This document shows positions 1 through 10,929 of a stretch of 64,000 nucleotides of DNA, in pieces (position 1 is the stretch's first letter; each line of letters starts with the position of its first letter). The DNA lies in assembly GCA_963942565.1 (NCBI GenBank), contig OZ012684.1, positions 96,620,800 through 96,684,799 on the forward strand, read 5' to 3'. A model generated the notes under the pieces. That model saw nothing but the letters and a program-made list of their open reading frames with translations. It searched no databases and was not told the DNA's origin. The position numbers and the translations under genes are program-made. The DNA is from Maea johnstoni (lineage: Eukaryota; Annelida; Polychaeta; Spionida; Magelonidae).

Positions 1-468
1 AAAATATGCCATAGGAATCATATGTGTGAAAATATTCAATTATTTGCTTGATAATTTTTTGAAATTTTTAGAGATTCCTCATAATTTTTTGGGGTGTCCT
101 GAAACTCCTGATGTGTGATCTTTGAGGGTGTGGGTGATCAAATGACACCAAGCACCCTGCTGGCTATTAAGACACATCAGCATACATATATAAGAACAAA
201 CATCAAGCCAGCCTCTCTATTATGCAATATGTCCTAAGAATGATCTCTCTGTCTGAGAGACTGAGGTCAAGTTACGCCAGGCGAGCACAGTTATGGATTG
301 AGATAAGTTTACTAAATCAATTAATAAGGTAGCGTGGACTCTGAGTTCCTGCCTGGAATAGAACTTGTTTTAGACATATTCATTACATAGTATGCAGACT
401 GTTAAAGACAAAGTTATTATGCATAATTCAAGATTTTAGACAAATTCAATGAGTATATTTATTCATAA
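1..468. other. Intergenic or intronic DNA with one dispersed-repeat copy
   Basis: No gene is recognised. Bases about 60-175 resemble bases about 5,640-5,765 (shared wording around 'tgtgtgat..ttgggt' and 'acaccaagcaccctgctg' versus 'acacccagacactctgctg'), so this is a diverged copy of a dispersed repeat. Confidence 0.4.
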
Positions 469-590
<122 letters not shown>

Positions 591-1860
591 TACTCTGACC
601 ATATCTAAGGTGGACTGTTAACTCTGGTCCTATTGTTTTCCCTCAAGGACCTAGAATCTTAGGAATGGGATAACAGTATAAATCTGTGCAGCAGGCAGCA
701 GGCTAGGGCCTGGATAGCAGATTTTGGATTTCACCATGAGAAAAGAGCCGGGCCGGTTGATACGTACACCTGCGTTACATAATGCATGGTCGCCTCAAGA
801 TACACGGCTTTATCTAACGATAATCAGTTCTCTCATCCACTCTACTATCTCCTCTCATTAATTATGCGCAAACCTGCAGTATAAGGCTAGGAACCACTCC
901 TACTGTTTAGGTGAATAGCAATTGACATGAATATTACCCATACAAGGGCTCGCAATGACCAAACCTTTCACTAGGCAAGACATTTTTTGTTAGGACCCGC
1001 TCAGTGTTCATGCCAATAGCAATTACAATGAACATAACCTATACATGGGCTTGAAAACAACCAACATTTTCACTAGGCCATGTTCAACCTATCAGAAAAT
1101 GTACCAAGTGCTTGAAAAAACTCAATTTTCAAAAAATTTACAAACCCAGAGATTTTTCACTTGCCCTGAAATAATAAGATCTAGAATGAATATATTGCTT
1201 GAAAATACACACGATTTCTCAAGCTAGATACTCAATATTCAACTAGCCCTGATATTTTACAAGCCCTGGACTTGCGGTCCCTGCATAATGATAATTGTGT
1301 AAAAATATGGCACCTTGCTGCATAACTTATTCGTAGACTTTCATGGATCAAATCTTATTAACCACATGCATAAGTTTGGAATTTCATTTATTGTCACTTT
1401 TTATGCTTTATTCAGGCATCAAAAGTCATGACTAGTGATGGAGGAAACCCACAAATTTCGCATGCCTACAATCATTAAGTAATAACACCCAACATCAGGC
1501 TTGCATAATTGCTGCTATTTTGTTTGTAGGTGATATCCTCCTTACAAATTATGCATGTCTTGGGAAAATATTTGAAGAATAAATGTTTATAGCAAACAAA
1601 TCAACAAATCTCCAATTACTCTTTGCAAATATTTTCTCAGAAGTATTTTTATAGGTATTCTAACTACAGACAACACATTGCCAGGGGAACTCTCAGGCGA
1701 TGCAGGAGAATTTAAGGGAGCCCTGGGCTCCTGGCTCCAGCTAATTTTGAGCCCTGTTATTGCTGACCAATAATTAAGTATAATCCCATTATGTTCATGA
1801 TGATGGTGGAATCATCCTCCCTAATAAGACCGATGTTACAATGATGCACTGCCTACACTC
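591..1860. other. No gene seen; local direct repeat at 905-1090
   Basis: No coding signal was found. About 905-985 and 1,010-1,090 are diverged direct copies of each other: both read 'atagcaatt..atgaa.at.accc/tatacaagggct..' and end near 'cactaggc'. The rest looks like AT-rich unique sequence. Confidence 0.4.
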
Positions 1861-1867
1861 TGCCTGG

Positions 1868-1995
1868 TCTTAACCCCTTGATGCCCAATACCCCGAAAAA
1901 CCATGTAGTCACATACAATATTTAGACACAATAGGATGTTCTAGCCGCGCGAACTCCCAATAGATGGCGCTTCACGCTCGCGGACCACCCGTGCA
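1868..1995. repeat. Dispersed-repeat end, opposite orientation to 5,370-5,470
   Basis: The wording 'aataggatgttctag' followed by 'gcgcttcac' and 'gcggacca' recurs in reverse complement at about 5,405-5,470. The block starts with TTAACCCCTTGATGCCC, a start often seen in piggyBac-type elements, but I could not find the other end. Confidence 0.4.
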
Positions 1996-2017
1996 TGATA
2001 GAGTGCAGCTTAAGTTA

Positions 2018-2088
2018 TGGTGTGTGTGTGTCTGTGTGTGTGTGTGTGTGTGCGTGAGTGAATATGTGTGTGTGTGTGTGTGTGTGTG
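2018..2088. repeat. (TG)n microsatellite
   Basis: An interrupted TG run of about 70 bases. Confidence 0.95.
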
Positions 2089-2269
2089 AAAACCTTCGAA
2101 CCACACGTGTAACTCTTTGAATGTAAACAAATAGGTTTTAGAAAGGGAGATAGCGATTTTATGCATCCCGCTTTGACCATAGACGCATTACACCCTGGTT
2201 TAGTCCAGATATAAACCCTACATATTTTCTCAATTATGATATCATATGGATGGTAGGCTAGGGTTTAGT

Positions 2270-2470
2270 TCCAGCTCCTTTTAAGTATGTTAGTAGCTTT
2301 CCGACCAAAAACGAAGTCGGAAGCATTTTCCTATAATCCGGGCACATACACACAACTGGGAAACGTATTTTCCTCTTTTCAATCTATGTATTGCCGTCAT
2401 AACTAAGTCAGCGCACCGTTTAATTGAACTATATCAGAATCTTTTCAACTCCGTTTTTGTAAAAGCGGAA
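2270..2470. repeat. Diverged direct repeat, copy 1 of 2
   Basis: It matches about 3,715-3,985 over stretches such as 'ttccgaccaaaa' followed by 'agcatttt', 'tgggaaac.tatttycctcttttca' and 'tctatgtattgc.gtcat'. The copies lie about 1.45 kb apart in the same orientation and differ by many substitutions, so the duplication is old. Confidence 0.6.
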
Positions 2471-2483
2471 CTATTTACAGACC

Positions 2484-2936
2484 GGGGGGCACTCAGGTAC
2501 AGAGGCGGGCGCATACGCTCGTTATCAACATTTAAAAAAACACCCTAAAGCACTGATTTCTGGCCAAAAAAGCACCCTTATTATAATAAAAACGCTGACT
2601 TTTCCAGTAAATAAAAGCCCCTTCTTTTATCAAAACACTGACATTGGATGAACGGGAACACGTATTTGAACTTTAGATTTTATAATCCTCTGCCTCTAGC
2701 GGCAACTAGTGGCGGCAAAAAACTCGGAAGCCCAGTCACTTCGGGAGTCACTCGGTGTCAGAGCCGCGTATATTTTGTGAATTGTAAGGGGATTTTCACC
2801 CCCCTTATTTCGTACCTGGGTACAAAAAAGTACCCCCTTTTACAAAATCGCGGACATGCAGAGGTCTTAAAAAAGACCCCTTCTTCCGCGAAACACGTAA
2901 CGCGGGTACGGCCCCCCTCTGTACCTGAGAACCCCC
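2484..2936. mobile_element. Inverted-repeat element of unknown family (MITE-like)
   Basis: The left end (GGGGGGCACTCAGGTACAGA and on) reappears in reverse complement at about 2,900-2,936. Allowing mismatches this gives terminal inverted repeats of about 30 bases around a 450-base body. The core TCAGGTACAGAGG is identical at both ends. No target duplication is clear and no transposase is present. The open frames inside it are low-information and I do not call them genes. Confidence 0.6.
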
Positions 2937-2940
2937 ACCC

Positions 2941-3714
2941 GTCAGCAACGTCTGTAACACGTTTCCAAATATTGGCGTAAGTATTCCCCTTTGTCGGAGA
3001 ATGAAACACCTCATTCTTTGAATTTACATGATTTTGAAGAGAGGGTGGTCCGACAAATCTCTCTACCAGGTTTCATAGAAATTCGTGATTGGAGCAAATT
3101 ATCCTGGATGTCCTTTCCGATCACGTTTTATGAAGAAACTCTTGGGTAAAGACATATTTCCATTAAACATACCCCTCACTTTCATTCCATCCACAGTATG
3201 ACTAATTTGGACAGTGCTTTATTGACTAATCTGTGGGTTTTGAAGTATTCGAAAGCCATCATTTATTCAAAGACAGTGACAGGCTTTGAGCATATAAGCG
3301 AGTGCAAGCTGCCTTACAATTCTTTGATGCAGTTTTCAGCTCCCCATTCCCCGATCGGGGTTCAGTACCAAAAACCTAGCACCCTTTTATTGATTTCTGG
3401 TGTTTATATAAAGCAGGAGTAGGGTTTAGTGTCAACTCCCATAAGATATATTAGCAGCTTAGACGAATGAAAGAATGGATATGTAGCGAGAGACTAATTA
3501 CTATATGCGCTATGTAGTGTAGGGTTGGACACGACAGGGGTTTCTGATCTGGCATCAGGGTTAGGTACGTTGAGAAGAAAACAAGTCAAGGCTCTCGTAT
3601 CATTTACAGTACAGATAAACCTGTGCGCCAGCATTATCTGAGCATGCCCAGAGCTCGACTTTTAGATTATTGGTTGAGGCTAGCCTATTCAGGTTGACCG
3701 GCTGGTAACATATC
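2941..3714. other. No gene seen
   Basis: Anonymous sequence. Short open frames such as 3,198-3,422 have no recognisable domain and no supporting splice or repeat evidence. Confidence 0.4.
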
Positions 3715-3985
3715 CACTTGTTTTCATTTATCTAAAGTCAGTAGGCTTCCGACCAAAACCAAGTCTGAAGCATTTTGCTATGCTTCTGACACGTACAAAG
3801 GGTTGGGAAACATATTTCCCCTCTTTTCAGTCACCGACGGCTAGGTCTATGTATTGCTGTCATTAATTAATGGCAGCGCCATTTAAATTAGTATAAATCC
3901 GATTCTTTTCACTTCCAACTTGCGATCGAGTTGGACTTAGTCGTACATGTCCAACATATTGATTTTGTAAAAGCCAGAAATCTTC
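3715..3985. repeat. Diverged direct repeat, copy 2 of 2
   Basis: Partner of the copy at 2,270-2,470. It is longer here because of an insertion around 3,825-3,840. Confidence 0.6.
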
Positions 3986-4084
3986 ACGGAATGGATGTAA
4001 TTTTAAAATTTGGATTAGCGGAAATGCAACAAATATATCATCAACCTGAATAGTGTGTATTGCTTCTATTATGAATGATCCAGA

Positions 4085-4186
4085 TATACATACATACATA
4101 CATACATACATACATACACACATACATACATACATACATGCATGCATGCATACATATATACATATTCATGTATGTGTGTGTGTCTG
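4085..4186. repeat. (TACA)n / (TGCA)n microsatellite
   Basis: About 17 TACA units pass into TGCA and then TG units. The interrupted pattern suggests long-term slippage. Confidence 0.95.
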
Positions 4187-4354
4187 TGCTCTATGTCCGT
4201 ACGGACTCTTACAAAGTGACAGTTTAATAATCGATTCTACTATTCCATTTTAGAGTCAGTAGTTGGGGCACCACTATATATGCATGTATATTAAAAATGT
4301 TAGAATATCCTTAATACATGGTTTTAAATCATTTCTCATCCCTAAATGATATTT

Positions 4355-4490
4355 GTTTGCCACTTTGGCACCACCTATATGGACGGCTTGACTGGTGACC
4401 CCCCTTTTTATTCTAGATATTAGACCTGACAATGAAAGCTTACACAAGGTTTGAGAAAATTCTAACGGAGATGTATTTTAACCCTTTCTA
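4355..4490. repeat. Diverged direct repeat, copy A
   Basis: The wording 'cactttgg.cac', 'gaccccccttttt' and 'agatctgacaatga.agcttac' (with changes) recurs at 4,965-5,100 in the same orientation. No coding sequence is recognised in either copy. Confidence 0.5.
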
Positions 4491-4581
4491 TGCTGAGACT
4501 ACTTTCGTCCATTCTCACTTAGATGACTAAACTATTCGTCATCCAAGATTTTCAGAAAGATGCAGAGTTTTGAAAACCATC

Positions 4582-4655
4582 TTAACCCTGCCATGTTGGA
4601 ATTCATCGAATAGTTCTCATGTGTACTCCCAGATGAGTACCAATGTGCCAGGGTT
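4582..4655. mobile_element. Possible very short piggyBac-type MITE
   Basis: TTAA followed by CCCTGCCATGTTGG is matched about 55 bases later by the inverted end CCAATGTGCCAGGG followed by TTTC, a possible decayed TTAA. The body is unusually short, so chance similarity is possible. Confidence 0.3.
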
Positions 4656-4964
4656 TCAGTCATTTTTTACATCACCACGTATTGGCTAAATTATCCACCA
4701 GCAGTCACTAATTTAAATAATTCGGACACACTGTAATAGCACCTCGGTAGCACCTCAATAGGACCTCTGGCCAAAAAATGACACCTCAACTGCACCTTAT
4801 CCTTTCTCCTGACACCTCAATAGGACCTCCACTAATACCAAATAGCACCTCATGTGCTATTTAGGTGTGCACCTCATTTGGACTGCAATAGCACTGCTTT
4901 ATGACTGCCCTTGGGTAAGGGAACCGACGTTTGCATGAACTTTCAATTTTAGACATGAAATATG

Positions 4965-5100
4965 CAAATTTAGTGGCACTTTGGTGCCACTGACCTATAA
5001 GGACCCCCCTTTTTTGAGATTTTCAAAGGAGATCTGACAATGATAGCTTACGCGTGCGAAGTTCAACGGATTTCTAACTGTCGAGTATTTCTAAATGGAC
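4965..5100. repeat. Diverged direct repeat, copy B
   Basis: Partner of copy A at 4,355-4,490. Confidence 0.5.
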
Positions 5101-5369
5101 TTTTAGTTTAGATGGTATTGTGATTGTCACCAGGGAGCTGTATTACTAATCAACATCCATGCTGTCACCTTGTCGAATACCCTACTACAGTATGCCTTTA
5201 GCAGGAGTTTCTAGATTTCTCTGAATCAGCAGTCAAACGCGCCGTCTAGTAGAGTATTAGATAATAAAATCAATTTATATATATTTTTTCAAAGATAGAG
5301 GGGAAAGTGAATCGTGTGTAAAACGTTTTTATAAGCGACTATTAGTGTGGTTTAAAGGCATCTATTTGC

Positions 5370-5470
5370 CATATGTATGTGACTGCCAGGCAGAGCGCAC
5401 ACCGACTGACCCACTTTGGTCCGCATCCGGTGTGAAGCGCTGCTCAGCGGAATAGTTCCTAGAACATCCT
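5370..5470. repeat. Dispersed-repeat end, partner of 1,868-1,995
   Basis: It reads 'gtgaagcgc' then 'tagaacatcctatt', the reverse complement of the pattern near 1,930-1,975. Confidence 0.4.
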
Positions 5471-5765
5471 ATTAGCCAGGATTTAAAAACTGGGTGCCCA
5501 AAATTGACTTAAAAAACATTTTGATGCCCTTTTTTCAAGGGAAACTACAATGAATTCAGATAACAACCATATTTGTGTATTTTCTTATTGAAAAGGCAAA
5601 CTATCCGTCTGCAATGTCATGGAAATAAGGGGATTACATTGAGGGAAAAATCTTCAATCATTTCGCATTTGCTGAAAAATCTCTGAAAATATTTGGGTGC
5701 CCTTATGTGTGATTTTTTGGGTTTGGGTGTCAAAATAACACCCAGACACTCTGCTGACTAAGGCA
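5471..5765. mobile_element. Possible MITE with short inverted ends
   Basis: The left end TTAGCCAGG..CTGGGTGCCC and the inverted right end TTAGTCAGC..CTGGGTGTTA share a pattern of about 16 matching positions. The right part is homologous to bases 60-175, which supports a dispersed family. Confidence 0.35.
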
Positions 5766-6625
5766 CTGCATATGTTCGCTGGATTTCTACTAATTTTGAT
5801 TTGACATATGATAGTAGTCATGACAGGTTTTAAATCTTAATCAACTTCAAATTCAATCTTCAGTGGACAGGCCTAAACGGAGCACATTTCATACCACTCA
5901 ATTTCATAAAAAATCCCTTCACAAAACTGTGCACATCTATGAGTCTAGCGGAATATTTCAGCTGTGACTGGGTTACCAGCAGCTCTGTGGTTGTATGCGG
6001 GAGTAATCATGGCATAATAATAGCAATTATTGATCCTTGACTAGCCGGCAGATTTGGCTAGCAGCCCACCAATATTACCCTGCACTGCAGGACTTGCTGA
6101 TAAAGCCAGTGGAATCAATCTGTCACCAGCATAGGCTACGCCGCAGCTATTGAGAGATTTTTGTATTTATTCATACTCTTTTTTATCTATATATTCTTCA
6201 GAGCTATAACTGTCGGTGTGGTCTGATAGTCTCATTATTGGCATTATGATACCTTTTCTCAGCATACATATTCAAGAATAATGTTGTGTTGCAAAATTAG
6301 CACATGGCATTGAGGCATTGAGCACAGACAGCACAGACAGCTCTGCGCAACAATGGGACGCCTCCAACAATCGAAAATAAACTGGTGCGGGCATCCTTAA
6401 GCCAAATTTTACATAGTCTGTACTGTACTTTAGGACTGTACTTTAGAGCCAAAATATTTTGATCATATAAAATTGCCATAAAATGATCAAGAAAAGTGCA
6501 GAAAAGTTTTTGATAAACAAACTGGTGCCCTTAGATGTGTTGATTGGGGATAAATCACACTTAAATATCTCACAAATTACAAAAATTAGCATTTTTTCTT
6601 TGCTTTTGATGAATTCTTGGCTCCC
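5766..6625. other. No gene seen
   Basis: Anonymous AT-rich sequence. The overlapping open frames at 6,297-6,793 on both strands have no recognisable domain. Confidence 0.35.
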
Positions 6626-6639
6626 GTTGCCATGGCAAC
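6626..6639. promoter_or_regulatory. Perfect X-box-like palindrome (RFX-type site)
   Basis: GTTGCCATGGCAAC is a perfect 14-base palindrome and matches the known RFX-factor consensus GTHNYYATRRNAAC. It lies about 330 bases upstream of the first recognised exon. The same palindrome also occurs in some animal repeats, so function is inferred only. Confidence 0.35.
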
Positions 6640-6967
6640 CATTTAAAGTACCAAAACAACACATTAATGAAGTCCCACAGTGGAGAGCTTCAATTTGATT
6701 CCTCTTTTGCCATGATCTGACACTGATCTGAAAAAATGACACATTATGCAAATTAACATACAAAAAAGTGCCAAAATCACCCAAAAATGGCAATTAGGAG
6801 GTTAAAAACTAAAAGATCAGCTTGGTATCCGTCATTTTCAGATTCAGCATCCTCAGTTTAGGTTATAAACACTGGATACTGACTTTTAACACAAAATGCC
6901 TCAGTAGTCCCTTTTCTGGAATTTGCACCTGACTAAATGTTGATATAATTCTTGTATTTTCCATCAG

Positions 6968-7029
6968 CTGACTGGAGAACATTTCCTGAGGTGGCAACTC
7001 GAAGCTGAAAACCAGGAGTTGAAAGACAA
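6968..7029 (+). CDS. Exon a of unrecognised gene: coiled-coil-like segment
   Basis: The acceptor is ccatcag and the donor gtaagt. Sixty-two bases in an open frame read LTGEHFLRWQLEAENQELKD, ending two bases into the next codon (phase 2). The E/L/K/Q-rich heptad-like spacing suggests a short coiled coil. This is the first exon I can support. There is no start Met, so one or more exons must lie upstream, perhaps outside what I can recognise. The gene continues through exons at 7,382, 8,349, 8,997, 11,492, 12,550 and 13,292, whose phases all fit. I do not recognise the protein family. Upstream regulation is unknown apart from an X-box-like palindrome about 330 bases before it. Confidence 0.6.
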
Positions 7030-7381
7030 GTAAGTGCTTTTGTGATCCCTGTAAACAAAGCGTAGGGCATATTCTTTAAAATAAATATTATCTATTTATA
7101 TTTTGCTTCAGCACTCAATGTGATTTACATCATATGCCTTGGTGTGCATGTTGATACCTTCGAGATTTCCGATCCCATATATATATGATAATGAAATAGA
7201 TAACTTCTGTAATCATACACTGTAACAACCCTCCATTTTTACTGGAATAATATTGATCCTTATCTTAATGATGGTATTGAATTTTCTTATACTACAATAT
7301 CATAATGTTATTATTACAAATGATATTGTGATGTTTTTCCTTTCAATATTTTTTAATACATGTTTGTTTTCTTGCTTTTAG

Positions 7382-7425
7382 GATTAAGTCTCTGGAAGCG
7401 CGCATAACCCATCAAGAAGCCACAG
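7382..7425 (+). CDS. Exon b: coiled-coil continuation
   Basis: The acceptor is cttttag and the donor gtaaca. Entering at phase 2 the frame reads (K)IKSLEARITHQEAT and leaves at phase 1. It continues the charged helical pattern of exon a (KDKIKSLEAR), which supports the join. Confidence 0.6.
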
Positions 7426-7652
7426 GTAACATAATATATAGTCAGTGAGCTGACGTTCAAATCAAATCAAATCCCTGACGCAATTCCTGTGAGATTAATG
7501 TGTATTGCAGTCAACTCCTGAGCAGCTGACATACTGACAATACACACACAGCTAACTAATTGTAAACTTCCTTTCATCACAAGATAACAGTCTCAGGACA
7601 TTGTAAGAGTACTAAATGCCAGGCTATTTTGTAAACTGGTAGAATTTTTTAA

Positions 7653-8100
7653 GCCCTAAAGCTTATCCATAACCTCTTTACTATAGGTCTCTTTTCCCTC
7701 TTTGCTTTTGCCACATAGAACCTGGTATACCTCTAGCAAATATAACTTACACCATATAGGTATACACTGAGACACAGTGCCTTTGTTTGCCGAGTCTGAT
7801 ACACCACTCCTCTTTGCAAGTCATTTACTAATGAGAGAATGTGTTAGTGTGTTCAGTTCTGAATGGCCCTAACAGCCTGCATGTAGCAGCATGACATCAC
7901 TTCCTGTTTCTGGCAAGCTCTGATAAGCTCCAAGATGGTGCCTCCATGAACCAGCTGAGGCAGTAAATTTGCTGTATTTCGCAAGATACAAACTTAAATA
8001 TCTGTCAATTTGCAGAGTACAATTGAAATCAAAGTGTCCAGAAAAAGGTGACACTGAGCTCTAAAATATATCTTTTTCCATTTTGAAGGTGGAGTTACAC
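7653..8100. mobile_element. Possible diverged Kolobok-like MITE in an intron
   Basis: It is bounded by TTAA at 7,649-7,652 and 8,101-8,104. The left end GCCCTAAAGC resembles the GCCCTAAAGG near the start of the Kolobok-like element at 18,440. 'cacttcctg' and 'ccaagatgg.g' occur at similar spacing from the right end. The 448-base length is near the 423 bases of the array MITE. Similarity is weak elsewhere. Confidence 0.35.
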
Positions 8101-8109
8101 TTAAAGCAA

Positions 8110-8335
8110 TCATTTATTCATTCTTTCTAAGGATGGCTTCCAAAACATAAAATGGGTGTAGTATTTCTTGTTTGGCCTTCAATATACATAAATCTAAAAT
8201 GTGTATTTCAAAAATTGACCATTTTTATCAGTTTCTTTAGGAATTTAGTCCAAAAAAAGGGATAGTAAAGAAAAAAATGACATGCTGTTAAAAACGTCCA
8301 TTTACACAAGCAATTTCAGTTTTCTTTTTACCATT
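8110..8335. repeat. Intragenic duplicated intron block, copy 1
   Basis: It is homologous to 12,190-12,400 over about 200 bases (for example 'ccaaaacataaaatgggtg', 'aaaattgaccatttttatca'), and in part to 11,855-11,955. All copies are in the same orientation within the same gene, so they come from local duplication rather than transposition. Confidence 0.8.
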
Positions 8336-8348
8336 TTTGCGCCCACAG

Positions 8349-8363
8349 AGGAGGTCCCTCGCC
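8349..8363 (+). CDS. Exon c: 15-base microexon
   Basis: The acceptor is gcccacag and the donor gtaagt. Phase 1 in and phase 1 out, reading EEVPR across the junctions. Its small size makes it less certain, but phases match on both sides and the splice signals are good. Confidence 0.45.
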
Positions 8364-8430
8364 GTAAGTGTCACTCTTCATGTTTTGTTTTTTGGTCGCA
8401 ATGTATACTGTAGTTATAACTGGATTGACA

Positions 8431-9068
8431 TTGAAATATTGTAAAATGGAGTACAAACAACCTGTGTCTGAGAACACAAAACAAGGAGATATAAACCAAT
8501 ATATTGCCAAAACTCCCTTATTGTCTAATTTTTATTCAGATATACTGTTGACAATGTTTTATCTTTACTTTTCATATTTGGAACAGGAAAGCGCATGATT
8601 GCATTTATTTGAAGAACAAAATTTTAACTAAAAAAATCCACAAATCTAGGTTGATCTTAATTCAACATATTTGACGTAATGGTGGGATGTCTATAATCTT
8701 AACATTTTCTGAATGCAGAATACCTTCTTCACAACCGATTTCTCATAGTCAATTGTTACACTGAGTGGTGCTATAGTTATGGCAGGAATAAACATTATTG
8801 GTCATGTGTGCTTGCTTTAAAACATGACAGGATGCTCTTTGGAAAACTTTTAATCTTTCAATATATTGGTGAAATGAATGAACTGACTAGCAGAACAATA
8901 GCGAAAATTCTATTTAGGTATTACTAAGAGCATAGACAAACTAATTAACAAACCTTTTGTAATTTTGAACTGAACTTTATATTTATTTTCATACAGAATC
9001 TACCCGAACGCTTTCTACACAGACTGTTGGTAAGTAGGAAAGTTATGTAAGGATTCCCCTCATATTTA
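8431..9068. repeat. Intragenic duplication, copy 1 (contains exon d)
   Basis: About 638 bases match 10,930-11,567. The intron parts are about 95% identical by eye, with the same splice sites; only the exon inside differs strongly. The second copy begins directly after a MITE at 10,505-10,927. Confidence 0.9.
8997..9029 (+). CDS. Exon d: TQT mini-exon 1
   Basis: Thirty-three bases with acceptor ttttcatacag and donor gtaagt. Phase 1 in and out, so the exon can be added or skipped without changing frame. It reads (Q)STRTLSTQTV. TQT is the anchor of the short linear motif bound by dynein light chain LC8 (established for that family). Binding here is inference. It has a paralogue in exon e. Confidence 0.6.
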
Positions 9069-9770
9069 TCTGACTCTTCACCCTTGAGGGCCTCATGGCC
9101 GAGTGGTCTGAGGCACTGTCATTGACTGATATCTGACTCTTCACCCTTGAGGGCCTCATGGCCGAGTGGTCTGAGGCACTGTAATTGACTTATATCTGAC
9201 TTGTCCCCCTTTAGGGCCCCATGGCCGAGTGGTCGAAGGCATTGCCATTGACTGATAGCTGTCTCTCACCCTTAAGAGCCTGTCCTGATAGCAGAGTGGT
9301 CTAAGGCATTGCCATTGACTGCTTGCTGTCTCTCACAACTGAAGGCGAGTCCTGATGGCGTAATGGCCTAAGGCATTGCCATTGACTGATCGCTGCCCCC
9401 AATCATTGAGGACCTGTCCTGACGGCTGAGTGGTCTAAGGCATTGTCATTGACTGATAGCAGCCCCTGACCCTTGAGGGCCAGCCCTCGTGGCTGAGTGG
9501 TCCAGGGCATTGCCATTGACTGATTGCTGTCTCTCACAATTGAACAGCTGCCCTGATGGTCGAGTGGTCTAAGGCAATGCCATTGACTGCTAGCTGCCTA
9601 CCACCATTGAGGGGCTGCCCTCATGGCCGAGTGGTCAAAGGCATTGCCATTGACTGCTCGCTGTCTCTCGCCACTGAGGGTCAGCCTTGATAGCTGTGTG
9701 GTCTAAGGCACAGTCACTGACTGGTAGCTGTCTCCCACAAATGACTGACTGGTAGCTGTCTCCCACCATT
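9066..9770 (+). repeat. Tandem array of tRNA A-box-like units (SINE-head repeats)
   Basis: About ten units of 62-67 bases each contain a version of 'tggccgagtggtctaaggc', the 5' arm and A box of a Ser/Leu-type tRNA, followed by 'attgactg' and 'ctgtctctcac'. No unit has a B box, so these are not tRNA genes. They look like tandem copies of the head of a tRNA-derived SINE; the whole SINE head is at 58,865. The first two units are nearly identical and the later ones diverged. Confidence 0.85.
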
Positions 9771-9884
9771 TCTGAAAGTGCCATAAGACCCTACGAAAGC
9801 GATGTACCTCCATGATTAATTTGGAATTTTGTTTTTTATCAATTTTTCTGCCATATTTCGGTGAAGTCGTGACCAATCAGTTGT

Positions 9885-10010
9885 CACTTGTGGAGGAAAT
9901 GGTAGTAGGGGGCGAGAACCGTCGTCTAACCACAAGTTACTGGCATCTTTCTCGGGATTCGAACCCGGCTATTGGTGTAGTCAGTGGTAACGCCTAAGAC
10001 GAGAAAGATT
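9885..10010 (-). mobile_element. tRNA-derived SINE fragment
   Basis: On the minus strand it has the B box (GGTTCGAATCCC) followed by 'gagaaagatgccagtaactt'. That tail corresponds to 'gagaaagttgcaagttactt' in the SINE at 58,865, so both belong to one family. It lies in an intron just downstream of the A-box array. Confidence 0.65.
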
Positions 10011-10099
10011 TAGTCCACAAAAATTAAGGTGATTATGAAATGTTGGCCCGCTTCCATTTTTTTGTCTTGAAATTGTGTTAATTTTTAGTGTTTGAGGAA

Positions 10100-10504
10100 A
10101 TTTCGCGTCAGAGTGGGGACATCCCTCTCTGAGTTTTATGACCAAGAAATGGGAGTTCCTCAGGGTAGCATTTAATCTGTCACCCTATTTATAGTCAAAA
10201 TCAACAGCATCACCAGCTGTATCCGAAATGGCGTTGACAAGTCTCTGTTTGTTGATGAGTTTGGTGTCTCATATCAGTCAAAACATATGCACCCTATAGA
10301 AAGGCAGCTCACTTCATCTAAAAAGAATTGAAGATTGGGCTGACAATAATGGTTTTAAATTCTTGCAATCAAAGACGGTCTGTGTGCATTTTTGTCGAAG
10401 AAGGGGTCTTCATCCAGATCCCTACTTAGTACTTTATGATAACCCAATTCCTGTAAAAAAGGAAACAAAGTTCCTTGGCATTTTACTCGACTCAAAATTG
10501 ACAT
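10100..10504 (+). mobile_element. LINE reverse-transcriptase fragment (Jockey/CR1-like)
   Basis: The translation contains GVPQGSI (RT motif B), then SLFVDEFGVSY where the usual catalytic motif is FVDD, then KTVCVHF..PYLVLYDNPIPV and FLGILLDSKLTF. These are typical of the palm-to-thumb region of non-LTR reverse transcriptases. One in-frame stop directly follows PQGSI, one frameshift lies near 10,325, and the second catalytic Asp is Glu, so it is dead. It is cut off on the right by the MITE at 10,505. The 5' part, endonuclease and 3' end are absent. Confidence 0.85.
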
Positions 10505-10927
10505 TTGCTGTGCTCACCAAAATTTTTCTGCTCACGAGCATCACCAAAAACCTAAACGATGCTCACGAGCATGAAAACGGCGGCCATTTTGTTATTCAAA
10601 GTTGCGATACCGCTAGCCAGCGCCATATCAAGCTAGCGGTATAAACATGCAACTACACCTCGTGATTCTGAACCCGTTAGAGTGTGAAGTACGCTCTAAC
10701 GGGTTAGCGTATATCGAACTTACGCATTTTGCGTAGTTCCGCTGTGAATCGCGACATCGATGTCGCCAACACGACGCATGTTTTTTAGCTTCTCAAGCCT
10801 ATTTAAAAAAGTAATTGAAGTTTTTATTTTTTTGCGATGCTCATGAGTTTCATGTCATGCTCGATAATCGTAGCATGGCATGAAAATCGCGATCCATCGA
10901 GCATCGCGAGCGGTGAGCACAGCCCTA
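10505..10927. mobile_element. Foldback MITE, probably hAT-type
   Basis: The ends GCTGTGCTCACC and GGTGAGCACAGC are perfect inverted repeats. The flanks ATTGACAT and ATTGAAAT may be an 8-base target duplication with one change. A strong inner hairpin (AACCCGTTAGAG / CTCTAACGGGTT) lies near 10,667-10,704. It separates the LINE fragment from the second copy of the intragenic duplication. Confidence 0.7.
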
Positions 10928-10929
10928 AT

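Noticed and set aside
9066-9770. Cluster of tRNA genes
   Set aside because: Only the 5' arm and A box are present. No anticodon arm, B box or acceptor pairing is seen.
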